From Fomitopsis serialis (Eukaryota; Basidiomycota; Agaricomycetes; Polyporales; Fomitopsidaceae), in contig NW_025954987.1 of assembly GCF_022376445.1 (NCBI RefSeq), positions 186,001 to 250,000 of the forward strand: a stretch of 64,000 bases of DNA, in the 5' to 3' direction. Numbering within the stretch: position 1 is the stretch's first letter; every line of letters starts with the position of its first letter. The notes beneath the pieces were generated by a model. The model had not been told where the DNA came from. It ran no database searches and saw only the letters and a list, made by a program, of their open reading frames with translations. Both the position numbers and the translations under genes were made by a program. This document shows positions 13,367 through 28,318 of the stretch, piece after piece.

Positions 13367-14828
13367 AATCTCGATTCGGCGCTTGGAAATCAAATCTCAG
13401 ATCTCTGACATGGTCCTTGTATGGTTACCACGTTACTAGTACTGTGACCGTGCCATGGCTGCCGTCTCGTCCTGTCCAACCTACATAGCGCGTCTTAAAG
13501 AGTCTCCGTTCTAGTACATGGCGCAAGGAGCCATCCCGCCTATTTGGAACACCTCTCATTGCCTTACTAGTACACGGCGCATTTCGTCGACTTCTCATGT
13601 TACATTCAAATACCGAATCCGCGCCGAAGGACGCCTTGTTTGAGTAGAGCCCACGGCAATGGCGTTGTCGACGGCGCCTTTACTTGCGAACGTTGCGCAA
13701 TGCGTCCCGAATTACTCGTCACTGCAACGTCTAGAATCGTTCTACATGCAAAGTCCAAAGGCGCTCAACCGTACGATTGGAGACTTTCCTGCATTCTTCA
13801 GACTCGCAATTCAGAGGCTGACAGCCTCCCCAGATGCCGCCGTACGGGATCATGCAATGCACTCGCCCTTTACACGTCAAACGTGGGCCACTGTCTATGC
13901 GTGCTCCTACGCGCGTGGACCGCACTACAGTTGCATATTGCTTCGCGGACGTCACGTTGCGCACGTTCACGGGTCCGCACCAGTCAAGCTTCAAGGTTCG
14001 TCTTGCGAACGGCTCCATGTCATGTCCACATAGACGCCATCTATGATGAAAGTATCTTCAGGAAAGCAACACAGTGCTTTGGGTTGCCTGATGGCGCAGC
14101 AGTCCTCCGACGTCTTTCCTCAAAACGCTCACAGTATAACGCTGAGCCTAGAATGCACAGTAATTATATGTCAAACCACCGCTCTAGTTGCGCCATCTCC
14201 TGGCACTTCCTCTGATTCCACAGACACCAATGACCACGGTGAACTCTTGTCTGGTGCCCACCCATGATACCTTACACGACCAGGATATAGTCAGCCGCTC
14301 TACGCGTAGGCTCTGCCCAAAGCCCAAGTTCGCCTCAGCCTGCGTGGTGGTACGTCATTCAAACACTGACCACCTCATGCTCAATCACGTTGGGCAACGC
14401 TCAAGGTGCCGACGCGGTGGCTTGAATTCAGCGCCGTCCATTGTAATGGGCGTTGCTCAGAAAATTGCATACCTCAGGTTGCGATACTAGGTAATGACCC
14501 GAGTGTCACAGCGCTGACAGTGCAGCACTTCAGTGGGCTCTGGGCCTGGCTTATGCCGCGTCCTAGCAGCACGTCGCTTCCGATTTATCACATCCGATTC
14601 AAGGACAGTCTGCCGTTCTAGGTCTCTCCAACCGAGGCCGGAGTCGCGACGCCGAGTCCCTGGTAAGTACCTCCGTCTGCGATCTTTGTCGACCCCGTGC
14701 TCAGCCACGTTTGACGTCCAATTCATCTGCACCAGCGTCCATGAATAATGCAGCATCTTCGGCATTCAGTGGACGCTTTGCGCCATCCTGAACGCGCTGA
14801 ACGTGCACGGGAAGGCATTGTTGAGGCA
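13367..14828. other. Non-coding inner part of right arm
   Basis: Partner of 7509-8937. It holds several open frames of 90-190 codons, none with a family signature. I regard them as chance frames in repeat-like DNA. Confidence 0.45.
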
Positions 14829-14834
14829 TATATA
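14829..14834 (+). promoter_or_regulatory. TATA box of right Kre9/KNH-like gene
   Basis: TATATA about 70 bases upstream of the ATG at 14904, mirroring the left copy. Confidence 0.5.
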
Positions 14835-14903
14835 AGGAGGCCCTCGCTGTAGGATGAGGCTCAGGCAAAGAAACACGCATTCCAAGCCTACCACACATCT
14901 GCA

Positions 14904-15399
14904 ATGAAGGCCATCTTGAGGTATGTGGTCGACGGCTCACTTGTCGCCCTGCTCGAGTCTAATGGTAACTGCCGCGCAGCTCGCTCCTCCTGCTCGTCTC
15001 CGTCGCTAGTGCCCTCGTCCTCGACACCCCGTCGGGCTGGAGGTCTGGGCAGACGGTGACGGAGCACTGGCAGACTCAGCCCGGCGACCCGGCGGCGTTC
15101 AACCTGGAGCTGGCGAACAACCAGAACAACCACCAGTGGGACGTCGACAACAACGTGCGCACGGCCGACGAGGCTGCTACGTTCCGCCTTCCCAACGTGC
15201 CTGCTGGGTGAGTGCGCGTTACGGCCGCACTTGTCGCACCGCGATTGACAATGTTTCCGCTCAGCCGTTACAACCTGAGGGCCGTTAACACCAAGTGAGT
15301 GCGTCCTGAACCTGTAGGAATCGTGACTAATGTCTGCACTGCGTTAGCAACGAAAATCAGGTGTACGCTCAGTCCGGCTGGTTCAACATCGCTCAGTGA
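14904..15399 (+). CDS. Short secreted Kre9/KNH-like protein, right copy
   Basis: Same four-exon structure and 108-residue length as the left copy. The signal peptide, the DTPSGW, FNLELANNQNN and GWFNIAQ motifs, and all three introns are intact. I see only a couple of replacements (for example GDPAAF against GDAATF). Both copies look functional, unlike the other two duplicated genes. A secreted cell-surface role is inferred from the signal peptide and domain type. Confidence 0.72.
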
Positions 15400-16344
15400 A
15401 GCAATGCCGATTTCAGTGAGGTTGTGACTGTCGTTGAGGAATAGTCGCTGTCATTGAAGAATGGTCTTTGTACGGTTTGCTGTTGTCGAACGGAGTGATG
15501 TGATGTTGTCGGTGTATCAAGTTGTGAAGACGAGTCGGGCCGTGATATGAACCGTCTGAGTTCAAGCTATAATCATCCGATGGAATTCAGCAGGAACGGA
15601 ATGTCCGGCTGAGCAGCCCAGCCTCCACTGGGTAATTTTCAGGCAGCCAAGCGTGTCTACGAATATCTCGACTTCCGGTCCGTCGTTACTTCTTGTCTGT
15701 CAGCCAATATAAAGGCGAAGCAGACATGCTGTACCTACACTGGATTGAATGTCAGCCTTACAAGACACTTAGACTCACGGTATTCGGGTACCCACTGGCA
15801 TCTCATGTCAGACAGAGTTCAACGTTCAAAGTTCAGATATACTAGTGGTAGTATGCCAATACCGATAAGATGAGCTTCGATGGAGCCCGCCTGTGCGAGC
15901 GAGGATAGCGGCCGTCTGGGACATATACTGACTTCCGTTTGAACTGCATTGGCCTGACTCGGAGCTGGTATGCGATCTGCAGTTGTAACTTGTCAGCCGT
16001 CGATCGCAACCCTGCCGGTCAACCATGAAATTTACACGCAATTGTGCATGTATGAGTCGGGGTCAATGAGGGTCCATGACCATCGTCCACATTCTCTTCG
16101 CCCTCTGGTGTCGCACACTACGCAGACTTTTGTTCGTTTTCACTTGCGCAGTCTCCGGAGTTCCGATCCAAACTTCACGTTATATGTAACTTACATCTTT
16201 CCCGAACCACGTCAGCGTTGCGTTATCTGTTACTAACCCGAAGTCGCCCGTCCAAGCAAGTAAACGACAACGCAGAACTTCGCGAGCAACAATACAACAT
16301 TGATAGATAGAGCTTATGAACACTCACAACAACGTCTACATCAG
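15400..16344. other. Intergenic between convergent genes (right arm)
   Basis: Partner of 5974-6936 with multiple indels. No supportable gene. Confidence 0.45.
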
Positions 16345-17627
16345 CTATACACGATCCCCGACAACCTCTCTGCCCAACTTCTCCACCTCCCTCTGCAGCA
16401 GCGCCGTCACGGCACTACATATTCTCGCAATCTCCTCCGCAGTCTGCCACTCCGGGGCACTCTGCGCCTCCGCCTTCGGTCTCGGCGACGCAGCATCACC
16501 CCACCAGCCGCTCTCCGAGACCCGTGCGCTCGCCTTTCCTTGGCGAGGCCGCACAGGGTCTGTCCTTCCGCCGCTAGTGCCCTGCGAAAGCTCTGGCATG
16601 TCGCCCGTGCTGACGGCGAGGCCTACCATCTCCCGTACGGCAGTGTTGTCGACTGGTTTGCCGACGGTGATGCTGAGCGCTGCGCCTGGTCGAGGGAAGA
16701 ACTTCCAAGGAGCGGAGCGGCCCTCTGGCATCAATTGGTCGAAGCCTGCATGATCAGAATGGGGAGCTCAGACACCGTGAAATCCTGATCAGTGAGGGAC
16801 TTAACGGTTAGCCACATAGGAATGATAATCGGAGGTTTGATTGTCTCCATCAGTACGCGACCTCTGTGAGCCACTGAGTAAAGAACTGCATCCGACTGGA
16901 CGTGGTAAAGGCACGTACACACCCCATTTGAACCGTATCAAGTCCACGGGACTTTACCCTGGAGCTCGCGTGGGTTGGTTGACTTTTCCTTCGCCAAACA
17001 AATGAATCTACACGAAACTATCAATCCATGATCATGAAACTGCGACTGCAGGCTCACCCAAGCACCGCTGTGCAACTTATCGATGGCAAGATTAATAGCG
17101 GGCTGGAAGACACCATTTCCCCGGAAAGTCTCGATAACCTGCCCCTTACGAAAGAACTCGGAGAATATCCTGGCTGGTTCATGTTAGCTCATAGAACATG
17201 CAACTACACGAAGGCCGAGCACGCGAGCACTCACGGATTCGTGAGCACGATGTCGGATGCCCCTAGCGTCCATCTCGTCATGCGCGTATTGAGGTGGTAC
17301 CGAAGCGGGAGAACCCCCCACATAACTGGTTCATCCAGACTAATATCACCAAGAACGTCGATTGAGCGTGTCTAAACTGGAGAACGAAATTACGGACGTC
17401 GAGATATGGTTGCATACTTGGCCGAGTCGTCAGACAGACATCTGACGAAGCAGACCCAGAGACTTACTAGTCACTACACCGCGACCTGGGTTTCTCTCGT
17501 CGCTCTCGAGTGCTTTACATCGATTCTCTAGGCCATTCACAGTCACAGAAGAGCAGTAGCCGATCTTGAGAAATGTTCTGCAAAGTAACCCCACTGTCCC
17601 GACAGTTGCCTTCGAAAGCAGGGACAT
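16345..17627 (-). pseudogene. Tafazzin-type acyltransferase, right copy with premature stop
   Basis: Exon structure matches the left copy, including the 19-nt microexon (here encoding CNHIST) and all splice sites. In exon 5, however, the codon after RAPG is TAA (complement at 16955-16957) where the left copy has CAC (His150). Translation would stop about halfway, after HLFGEGKVNQPTRAPG, removing the C-terminal half. The change also creates a possible GTAAAG donor, but I see no splice that restores the frame cleanly. The last exon remains open with about 94 percent identity to the left copy, which suggests the stop is recent. A base-call error is the main alternative. Confidence 0.8.
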
Positions 17628-18034
17628 GTAGGATTCGCACGGTGTCTAGCCCGTCAAGAAATATCTCCCGGGCCCTCTCAGATGTAGGGCAGAGGAAGCG
17701 TTTGGATGTCGATTGCCGCGGGCAGAGCGCGAGGAGGGAATGGTCTTGAAGATTTCTGAAATGTGAGAGAGCAGGCGCGATAGTCACGTCAGACGCGAGA
17801 AGATGTCACATGCACCATCGACGCGCCTGTGGCGCGCGCAACACGAACCTCGAACCAACTGGCTTGTGTTCTCCCCGTCCGATGAGACATGCGAAGTGCA
17901 CCTATACGCGCTAAGCAGATATAATATTTCACAACAACAGTTCTCGTTCCAACAAGCAGTTTCGTTCAAGCAGACGCCGCCACCGTGACTCCGCCACAAC
18001 AAGTTGCGAATCCCGGCTAACTTACTAGCGGACG
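17628..18034. other. Intergenic, sulfhydrylase to tafazzin (right arm)
   Basis: Partner of 4294-4699. No gene is seen. Confidence 0.45.
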
Positions 18035-20058
<2,024 letters not shown>

Positions 20059-20842
20059 GTTGCAGAGGAAGAAGCAGGATACTTCGCTGTTCACGCTGAT
20101 GCCTATAAAGGCTACCGCACCGCGGGAGACTCACACTCCGCCGTGAGCGACAGTGCGGAGGGCGATACAGCAGGTTTCAGTTGGTACATGATCGTCCATC
20201 ACATACTTGCTTCAACAGTGTTTCAATAGGGTTCCGTCAGTGCGCAACTCCCGAGGGAACCCATGTGTTGCTAGGTGGACTCCAAGGACTCGTTGCATGA
20301 TCCGTGCGCGCGGTGGCCGCGGAAGTTTCTGTCGCTCTGCCTTTCTGGCACTTCGACGAAAACCACTTTCCAGTGGCCATGGCACGCAGACATACTCTGA
20401 CTTCACATTTTCCGGATTATTATTTGCATATTTGGCGTATTGCCAGTGTGAACTTGAGGCTCCTGGCCCTCCTCAGGATTAAGGCTGAACTGCAAGTGGT
20501 GCAATACCCCCTTCTACTCCAATGTGCGCTTTTGAAGCATTGGCAATGCACTCGGAGGCTGACAGACAAGGAGGTAGGTCCAGAGTGGACGCCTGTATAT
20601 GTCTTTCATATCCCTGAGGTCCCATCCATTCCGCGATCACGATGATACGAGCAAGTCTATAATAGCGTCGTCAAAACGGGAACGAGACAACGATTAGTAT
20701 TCCATACGGTATACCTTGAACGTAAAGGGTCCAATAACTATACACAGGTATCCACAGATCGTACACCAGCTCAATACAGCACAGCACATAACGAAGAGCA
20801 CGGGCCATGCAACTGCCCAGAGTCAGAGTCCCGGAGGCGAGT
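20059..20842. other. Right edge of duplication and flank, no gene
   Basis: Up to about 20368 this matches the upstream region of the left sulfhydrylase (1984-2271). Beyond it is unique sequence with no supportable ORF. Confidence 0.45.
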
Positions 20843-21719
20843 TCAGCAGCCACATCCACCACTCCCGTTGGCATCGGCCTGCGTCTCCGAGAGGTTAATG
20901 CTGCCAGGCATGCTCCCGTTGTCCGTGCCGCCTACACCAACGCCAGGCTTCTTGGTCACAGGGGCCCATAGCTCCGGCGTGTCGATTATTCTCTCGACCA
21001 CCTGCTGGAACGCCTCCTTGACACCCGTGGCCGTCTTCGCTGAAGCCTCGATGAAGAGCGAATTCATCCGCTCCGCAAAGCGCTCGCCTTCTGCGTACGT
21101 GACCTGGCGAGAGAATTCCTGCACATGTAATGGACAAGGTCGAACCAGGACGTCAGCGGCGATTCGGCGACGACTCAAGTGTGGCCCGCACCTTGTCAAC
21201 TTTGTTCCCGACGATGATCTTCACCACCGACTTCGAGACGTACGTCTCCAGCTCAGAGTACCACCGTGGAAGCGCGTCAAACGACTCGCGGTTTGCGACG
21301 TCGTACACGAGGATGATGCCCTGTGCCCCTCGGTAGTACGAGGAGGTTATCGTCCGGAAGCGCTCCTGGCCCGCAGTGTCCTACATGCGCCCAACAGCCA
21401 GCCACAGATCATGAATCAGCTCCTTCATCCTTATATCAAGCACGAACGGCCGTCTGACGCACCCAGATGCTGAGCTTCACCCTCCGCCCCTTGACCTCCA
21501 TCTTGTGCACCTATTCCAATTGTCAAGCTGCCGCGCACAATATCGTGGCTACCGTGATATACGCACCCTGAAGTCCACCCCAATAGTGGCGCTCGACTCG
21601 TCCTCTGGCAGCCACTGCTCGTCCGAGAACCGCAGGAGCAGGCTACTCTTCCCCACCGACGAGTTCCCGATGAGGAGCAGCTTCACGTTCACGGGGCCCT
21701 TATCCTTGTCGCCCGACAT
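20843..21719 (-). CDS. Rab18-like small GTPase
   Basis: Four exons splice to about 221 residues. G-box motifs are complete: GNSSVGKS (P-loop), ATIGVDF (switch I), DTAGQERF (switch II), GNKVDK (G4) and EASAK (G5). The sequence [16 protein letters not shown] and the long C-terminal part with DTPELW are closest to Rab18/RabC. The protein ends in CGC, a dual-prenylation motif for geranylgeranyl attachment. Rab18 proteins act on ER and lipid-droplet membranes. An assignment to another Rab subfamily is possible but less likely. Introns are of normal size with GT-AG ends. Confidence 0.88.
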
Positions 21720-22172
21720 CGTCTATATTGTCGTAGGGGTCGTGATACGGAGTTCAGATATGAAGCTTGAAGGTTAGAGGGAACGGAGGCGGGAGGTCGT
21801 AACGAAGTTCGGAGAAAGACAATGGCAGAACCGCCCGAAGAGGCGTGTTGGGCCTGTGGAGGTGAGCCGACCACAGCGCGCTAACGGGTGACTTCATGTA
21901 CTGTACGTAAACGCCCAGGCTGTGGCTGCTGCCAGGCGGCGGCAACCCGCACATGTTTTCCTCCAGCCCATTACCCGTGGTGCAGTCCCCATTTGAGCGC
22001 ACCAAGAACGCACGCATGTCCAAGGACCACAAATCAGAGTATGTCATGATAGGCGAGTCTATATCCAAAGATGTACACAAACTAAAATTACAGAGAGTAT
22101 CAAGTAACAGTCAAGAGCCTGAAGACGGGCCACCGCCTCCTCAGGGGTCACAGACATACAACCGCCGACCGC
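21720..22172. other. Intergenic, fungalysin 3' flank and GTPase promoter
   Basis: The 450 bases between two minus-strand genes contain no ORF of note. Confidence 0.4.
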
Positions 22173-24805
22173 TCAAAGTTCAGGCTCGTCGGCCGCGCAC
22201 TTCGCCGGGACGGCATAGTCGTTCGTGCGCACTCCTCCGCCCCACGGCGTGCGGCCGTCCACACGTGCTTCCGGGCCCAAGCCACGCTCCGCAAACGCCG
22301 TCCAGAGGTCGCAGTAGTTCTCGCCGCCGGTCAACACCTGGTCCGCCGAGATGATCGCGTCGCGCGCATCGAAGAACGACGGCCTGCAAGGCTGGAGCTT
22401 CATGCCGTTCAGCACGAGCTGCACGACGAGCGAGTTGCCGTGCTTGGGGATAAGCGGCTTGCGCGCGCCCTCGGCGGTGAACTCCGCGGAGCGGTAGAAG
22501 TCGCCCTCAGGCACGGTACCGTCCTGAGCGGGGAGTGGCGGGAAGAGTGTGTCGACGAAGCCATGTTTCGTGATCAGGCGCTGCGAGACGACCCAGAGCA
22601 CCTCTGCCCAGACCTCGCCGATCGCGTGCACGCCCCAGTAGCCGGGCTTGTCGAGCGTCTTGTACGTCGAGGGGTTGATCGTCTCGTTGAGCGAGTACAC
22701 GTAATTCCGGATGCCGCCCTCACGGTTGGCAGCCCAGGCACCCATCGCGTAGTCCGAGTAGTTCGCATTGCTCCGGATGGTAGTGGCGAGGAAGTCTCCC
22801 CAGCCCTCACCCATGCCGCCGGATTCACCCCAGCCGAGGCAGCCGGAGTTGGCAGGGCCACCCGTCAGACGCGTGCTGAGACCGTGCGAGAGCTCGTGGA
22901 TCACAATGCCAGCCTCAAGATCACCGTCACGGTACGGGTTCGCAGTGTTCCAGAGGTACATCCGGCAACGACCGTTCTGACCGTCAGGAGGAGTCATGAA
23001 GTTGGCTGCAACAAGGATGAGTTCCACGTTCTCCACAAAGCTACTTACGACTCACCGTTGTTGTACCCGCTGCCGTCCTGAGCATTGGCAATGACGCCAT
23101 CGTTCTCCTCGCCGCCACGACCGAAGTTGTGCTGCTGGAAGTTACCCGAGACCTCGTCGAAGCCATACCGGTAGTACAGATCGTGCACGAGGTTGCTGGT
23201 GTAGAACAACTGGGTGACTGTCGCGTTGATGTACTTCTGCGCCTCATCAAGCGCATCCTCCCTCTCCGTCTTCTTCGGGACGTACGTGAAGTTGAATACC
23301 AGCGACTCGCCTGCGTCCGGACGGTAGTTGGTCTCCCAGTCGTTGCGACCCTCCCAGTTCTCGTGCGCGAAGACATTGTTGCCCCAAGTAGTCGTCGTGT
23401 TGCGCAGCTTCTCACCCTTGGGTCCACTCTTGACCTTCATGCGGAGCGACTGCGGGTCGTTCGCGTACGGCAATGAATGCCATCCGATCGGGCTGGCGAG
23501 GGAGTCGAAGTACTCCTTCTGCTCGGATCGATTACCGACGGATGGGTCATTGACACCCCAGCCGAAGACCTTGTAAACACCCGTGTTCTTGTCGACCGGC
23601 GGGACGGGAGCAACCGGCATCGGCGAGTCTGATGCCCAGTCGACGACGGAAATGATGCGATGCGGCTGGGAGGCGCTCACGGCAGCCTCGTACCAGTTGT
23701 CCTGCATCTCGACCTCGAACTGTCGCAGGCGTCAGGGACTGCGCCATGTCACGTCACATCCGGTTATGAACACTCACCTTCCAAACGAGCTCAAGGGACA
23801 TCGAGTCGCCGTTGGGCACTTGGATGAACGCAGCCTTCGCCTTGACAGGGTTGACAGCGTCGGGAACGTTGCTCACAAGCCCGGAGATCGTGCCGTGGCC
23901 ACCGACGAAGTGCGTCTCCCAGGTCGACTGCATCTTCTCAAGGTGCGCAGCAGGGTTCTCCATGAGGTCCTCCGCGAGCGTCTGGTTCGGCGTCGCCGCG
24001 ATCATGAACTGGAGCAGCGCACGCGTCGGGTCGCCCATCGCGTCCTCCTGGTTCGCGAATGCATCATGGTTCGCCATGAAGAACGGCGTGCTGACGTGCT
24101 CGCAGTTCCACTGGTAGAGCAGCGGGAGGTCCCCGAGAGCCTGCTCAATGAGCGCGGCTGGCTTGCTGCTGCCGAGCGTGACCTGCTCACTCTGCAATCC
24201 CAGAGCCTCCTGCGCCTCCATGAGCTGCTCGAGATGTTCCGCGCGCGACTCAAGCTCCTCGAAGAGGTCGGCGCAGTGCTCCGAATGCGCATCCGGAAGA
24301 CCGCGCACGAGACCAGACACGAAAGGATCTGGCTCAGAGCCACGGTAAAACTTAGGACGATATGAGTGAATACGATGGGCATCGAGATGACGCCATTACA
24401 TACCGAGTCACCGTACGAGATTACGACACCGTCCTTCACGTTAACGTTGATGTCCCCGTCGGAGACCTCGATGCCATGCAAGAATTGGCGCACGTAGACG
24501 TGGCTTACGCCAGTGTTCTTGTCCGTATAGGAGTCCTTCCGAATGACGAACGAGCTGGCAGGCGACGTCTCCCGCGTGAGCTCCTCTACGAAGTGCTGCG
24601 CAACCTCAACCGGATCGCTGGTCGCGTCTGCGAACCCGCTGGACGCGTAGACGGGGTCCGTGCGGTATACCGCATGTGGGTGCACAGGGCCGAAGCTGAG
24701 GGTCTTACGACGACGGACCTGGTTGTCGTTGTTGTTGCCACCGGGATGGGCGAATGCGCCCGCGAGACCGAGCGCAGCAACCGAAGCGACGAGTAAACGA
24801 CGCAT
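22173..24805 (-). CDS. Fungalysin, extracellular metallopeptidase M36
   Basis: Secreted zinc endopeptidase made as a preproprotein. ATG at 24805 starts a signal peptide ([18 protein letters not shown]). A fungalysin propeptide of about 220 residues follows, then the catalytic domain. Three introns are visible: about 24330-24403, about 23719-23776 and about 23010-23055. The last gives the family sequence [12 protein letters not shown]. Zinc ligands are the two His of [11 protein letters not shown] and the Glu in GEGWGDF. Asn-x-Ser/Thr glycosylation sites are present. The stop follows AADEPEL. The gene looks intact. It is likely used in external protein degradation. An upstream in-frame extension to 25012 is rejected because it would bury the signal peptide. 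Confidence 0.92.
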
Positions 24806-26818
24806 CGTAAAGAATGAAGTTGTGTTAGAGGAGCGAGCGGTCGTGTGCTGTGAACCCCCCACTATGTAGAAGAGCTGGAGGGAGTGGTGGTGGTTGGGGA
24901 GAACCGGGCTGAGCTGCGTACGCGGCGCTCTTATCTTGGCGGGGGCGCCACGCGAGCCGTTGAGATGCTGACCTTCCCTTTCCAGCGTTCCCGCGGGGTG
25001 AGCCGCACTCACCGCCTCAGGCGCTGCCCTCGGCTTCGTATCAAACCTCCTCTATACCCACATTCTGCTGCTCCTGGCTTGCTGCTGCAATCCCGAGGCC
25101 TGATCGGCGACGCCAGGCACCCGTGTGGGATGAGATACGCCTAAATGCGACGAATCGCAAGCAAGTGCCGTCTCGCAGAGTTCGTCGCGTGACCCAACTG
25201 ACGTGCTCGGACTTGGGTCAAATCGACTCCGTCCGCATGTTATCCGGCAGGCTTGCAGCAGAGGGGGGTTCTGGCTTGTTGTCAGTGGTAATGCTGTGAG
25301 TACGGATTCGCCTCACTCTCATATCTAGACGCTGCTGTTGTTCGACTGGCGACGTATGTCGATTGCGATACTGCAAGCTGTACGATCACCCAACGAGGCA
25401 ACGGCTAGTGGTTTGACGTACATTCATTTGTCCGGTGAGATAGTACGCATCCCATTGCTGCGGAGTTCGACAGGAATGGATCCGCGAGTGTCTGGTCTGA
25501 GCAGTGGTCAACAAAAGTCGAATGTCCATCGATCCTCCTCCTCTGTTGTTCGATCACTCGAGGGGGGACCCGACGATGCACTTTTACGGGCATGTCCACT
25601 TTTGTCTCGTACTCATCCGTGTCATATATAGACGGTCGCACCCCACCACCGCACAAATACCACGCCTGGGGCATTTCCCGTCATACGGCGCACCCCCATA
25701 CTTCAGGTATCCATGAAGCGCCCGTCCGTTACAATTCGTCGTGCATGAGACAAAGGCCCGGGGACGACGGAAGAGCGTCGACAACCGTACCATACGATAG
25801 GGCAAGAAAGAGGATTTCCAGAGTCTGGGTTCCGAGTTGGACAGACGCGTCGAGCTTGTCGCGTGGTCGCGGTCCGGCTGAATACGCATGGGCAAGTTTG
25901 ACTTGGATACTGGACAACTATCCTCTCCTACCTGTGAGTGCCAATCACTTTATGACAATGGCGAGCGTTTAACATGCTGAAACGGACGTGAGGGTTTGAC
26001 AGCAGAACACTGATTCTGTCGTTGGGCTCAAACAATCGGCGATCGCGGCGGACTCGGACTCTCCATCGTGAAGCGGCAAAACAGACGCATGACGACTCGG
26101 AGGCCAATGTTGTCTCGTACCTACGCATGCGGCTTCGCTCAAGACTACTGGCCTAGCAACTTTCGCGGCTATTGAGCATACTGCCCTGTGCTACAACAAC
26201 AGCGCCCTGTAAGATGACTTCGGTCCAGTTCAACATTTTCTGCGGTTCTGATGCCTGTTTCGTTGACCGCAACTAGGACCCTCGGCAACCATGCCCGATG
26301 CTCTATTCAATAACTCTACGAATAGCCTGACTCCACACACATCGTACTATTGCCCGGTCATAAGTTAGCTACGCTCTCACTCGGGAGGCTATACGCACGC
26401 ATTGTGAGCTGCCAGCGAACCGCTCGCCACAGCCGCATCCGGGGACGTAGCAGGCCAAATGGTCAGTATCGGTTTGCGGACCGGCGTCTCGCAGGGAAGT
26501 TGTTCGACTGAACGCAGGCATCCCAACGCTTTATGGTGTCTTGTGCGTTCCAGCTGTGTAGAGAGCTACACCTGATGATTGTGCTGCCTATGTGCTTTAT
26601 ATGGCTTACAAAGGCTAGGTACGGGATAAGTTACATGTAAACAAAGTTCTCATCTCCAGGCCTATCTGTGTCATGTAATGGCGCTATATGGGCGTGAACG
26701 CTAAGACCCTTACCGGATCAACCACCCTCGAGATATAAGTAACGGCGAAACTGCGTTCGACTTCTATGTACTCCTATGAAGCAAGCTTCTCTTCAGTTCC
26801 TCCAGTACCTCCCGCGCC
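24806..26818. other. 2-kb intergenic region, no gene
   Basis: This serves as the divergent promoter of fungalysin and the first DUF6533 gene. The short frames (up to about 125 codons) have no recognisable content. Confidence 0.45.
26734..26738 (+). promoter_or_regulatory. TATA box of DUF6533 gene 1
   Basis: TATAA in GAGATATAAGTAACG, 81 bases upstream of the ATG at 26819. The downstream paralogue has a similar element (GGTATAAGTCC). Confidence 0.5.
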
Positions 26819-28318
26819 ATGGCTTTCACAGAGAAGGACTTTGTTCAGCTTGTCACTTACACGTGAGTGCGTTACTCGGTATCAAGTCTTGGGGAATGCA
26901 TCCTGACAACTATGTAGGCGCGTCGAATACTATTGCACCATGTCGGTCCTAGGCAAGTCGTCTTGAGTTGCATCCGTAACCATGACCAACCTCTTCCTTT
27001 CAGCAATGGTCATTTACGACTGCATCACAAGGGTTTCAAGCGAGATTGACCTCGTATGGACCAGGAGGTTCACTCCCTACTGGCTACTCTACTTCATGTG
27101 CCGGTATCCACCAATCCTCGTCATGGTCCTCAATTGGCTACGTCTTAGCAATATCACGGTACGTGATCTTTGTCCATTGTGGTCATTGGCCTGTCTCACT
27201 CCGGGAGAAGGCGTGCGTCTATCAACTTTCTTGTGTTTGCCACCATAGATGGACCATCCTTATGTTCCCGGCCTTATTATCAATAGCTGTCATCCCATCA
27301 GCATAGTGTACGTTATTTCATCCATGCAAGTGGCAATTATGCCAGCTGGTAGTACATTCTTCTTTCCGTACAATTGCTATTGAGCTGACTATAGGCCGGT
27401 GGACCTTACAGCTTTCGGCGCCCTCCGCCTATATGCGGTGACGAATCGCGACTTGCGGGTGTCACTGTTCGCCTTGATCTTAGGCCTAATGCCTATATGC
27501 ATAGACATCGTGAGTCTGAGCTAGACTAAAGTGTTAACACGAATAGCTGACAATCACGCACAGCTGTACTTTTCAAGGTCGAGATTCATGTCTGTGCCGC
27601 TCCCGAATGGACGGTTTCGTTGCTCGCAGGAGGACTTGCTGTCCAATTCGCTCACTCTCAGGTGCGTCCATCGACTTATCCCCGATGTATCAGACTAAAT
27701 GTGTTTGGCTCGATAGATGTGCGTTCTATCTATTTTCTAGACTTGCGGCACTCACTCAATCGTGGTGCTCAGTGGTTATTGTCACTCGTTCGTGCATGGT
27801 AATCTTTGACATATTTGTGATGTCCGTATTGTGGTACAAGTGCCGCGAAGTCTGGAGGACGTCACAGATCGCGCGGCAACAACACTCCCTTACTCAACAT
27901 CTTTTGAAGGATGGTGAGTGCGAGTGATGCGTCGTATTCAGATTCTACCGGATTGCTGACTTTCTCTAGGAACATTACTCTTTCTGTACCGCCGCTTCCT
28001 CGCTACGACCGGCAGACGCCACTTACTGATTAGCCACCGCATCGTCAGATTCCTCCTCGTAATCAACATCCTCCATGTCATTCTCTGGCTTACCATCGTA
28101 AGTTCACGGCATCCGATGGCCGTAACGTTTACCTCTTACTGATTTACCGACAGGATTTTCAATGGACTACAACTCTGTTCCTACAACCGTTAGTGTTTAC
28201 GGACCATATGTTCCCGAGGAGTGCATCTCATCAACAACAAGGATTCTTGTACCCTTATATGTCGCTGCCTACTCAATTGCGCGAAGCGACGAACCCCCCA
28301 CAACCACGGCTGACTTAG
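26819..28318 (+). CDS. DUF6533-type multispanning membrane protein, copy 1
   Basis: Member of a large basidiomycete family of about seven-TM proteins of unknown function. The N-terminal DUF6533 block is visible after two introns: YYCTMSVLAMVIYDCITRVS, then EIDLVW, then CRYPPIL. Later exons add ALRLYAVTNRDLR with a hydrophobic segment, IVTRSCMVIFDIFVMSVLW, FLLVINILHVILWLTI and a short tail with LPTQLREAT. The second intron uses a GC donor (26953). Exons between 27150 and 27400 are hard to fix because several acceptors are possible, so the exact protein is uncertain. The stop is taken as TAG at 28316-28318. The family's role (receptor- or transporter-like) is not known. Confidence 0.65.

Noticed and set aside
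13640..14215. 191-codon frame in the right arm
   Set aside because: The matching left-arm sequence is not open in this frame and differences do not favour silent sites.
24806..25012. In-frame upstream extension of fungalysin
   Set aside because: It would place 69 residues before a good signal peptide; the ATG at 24805 fits secretion.
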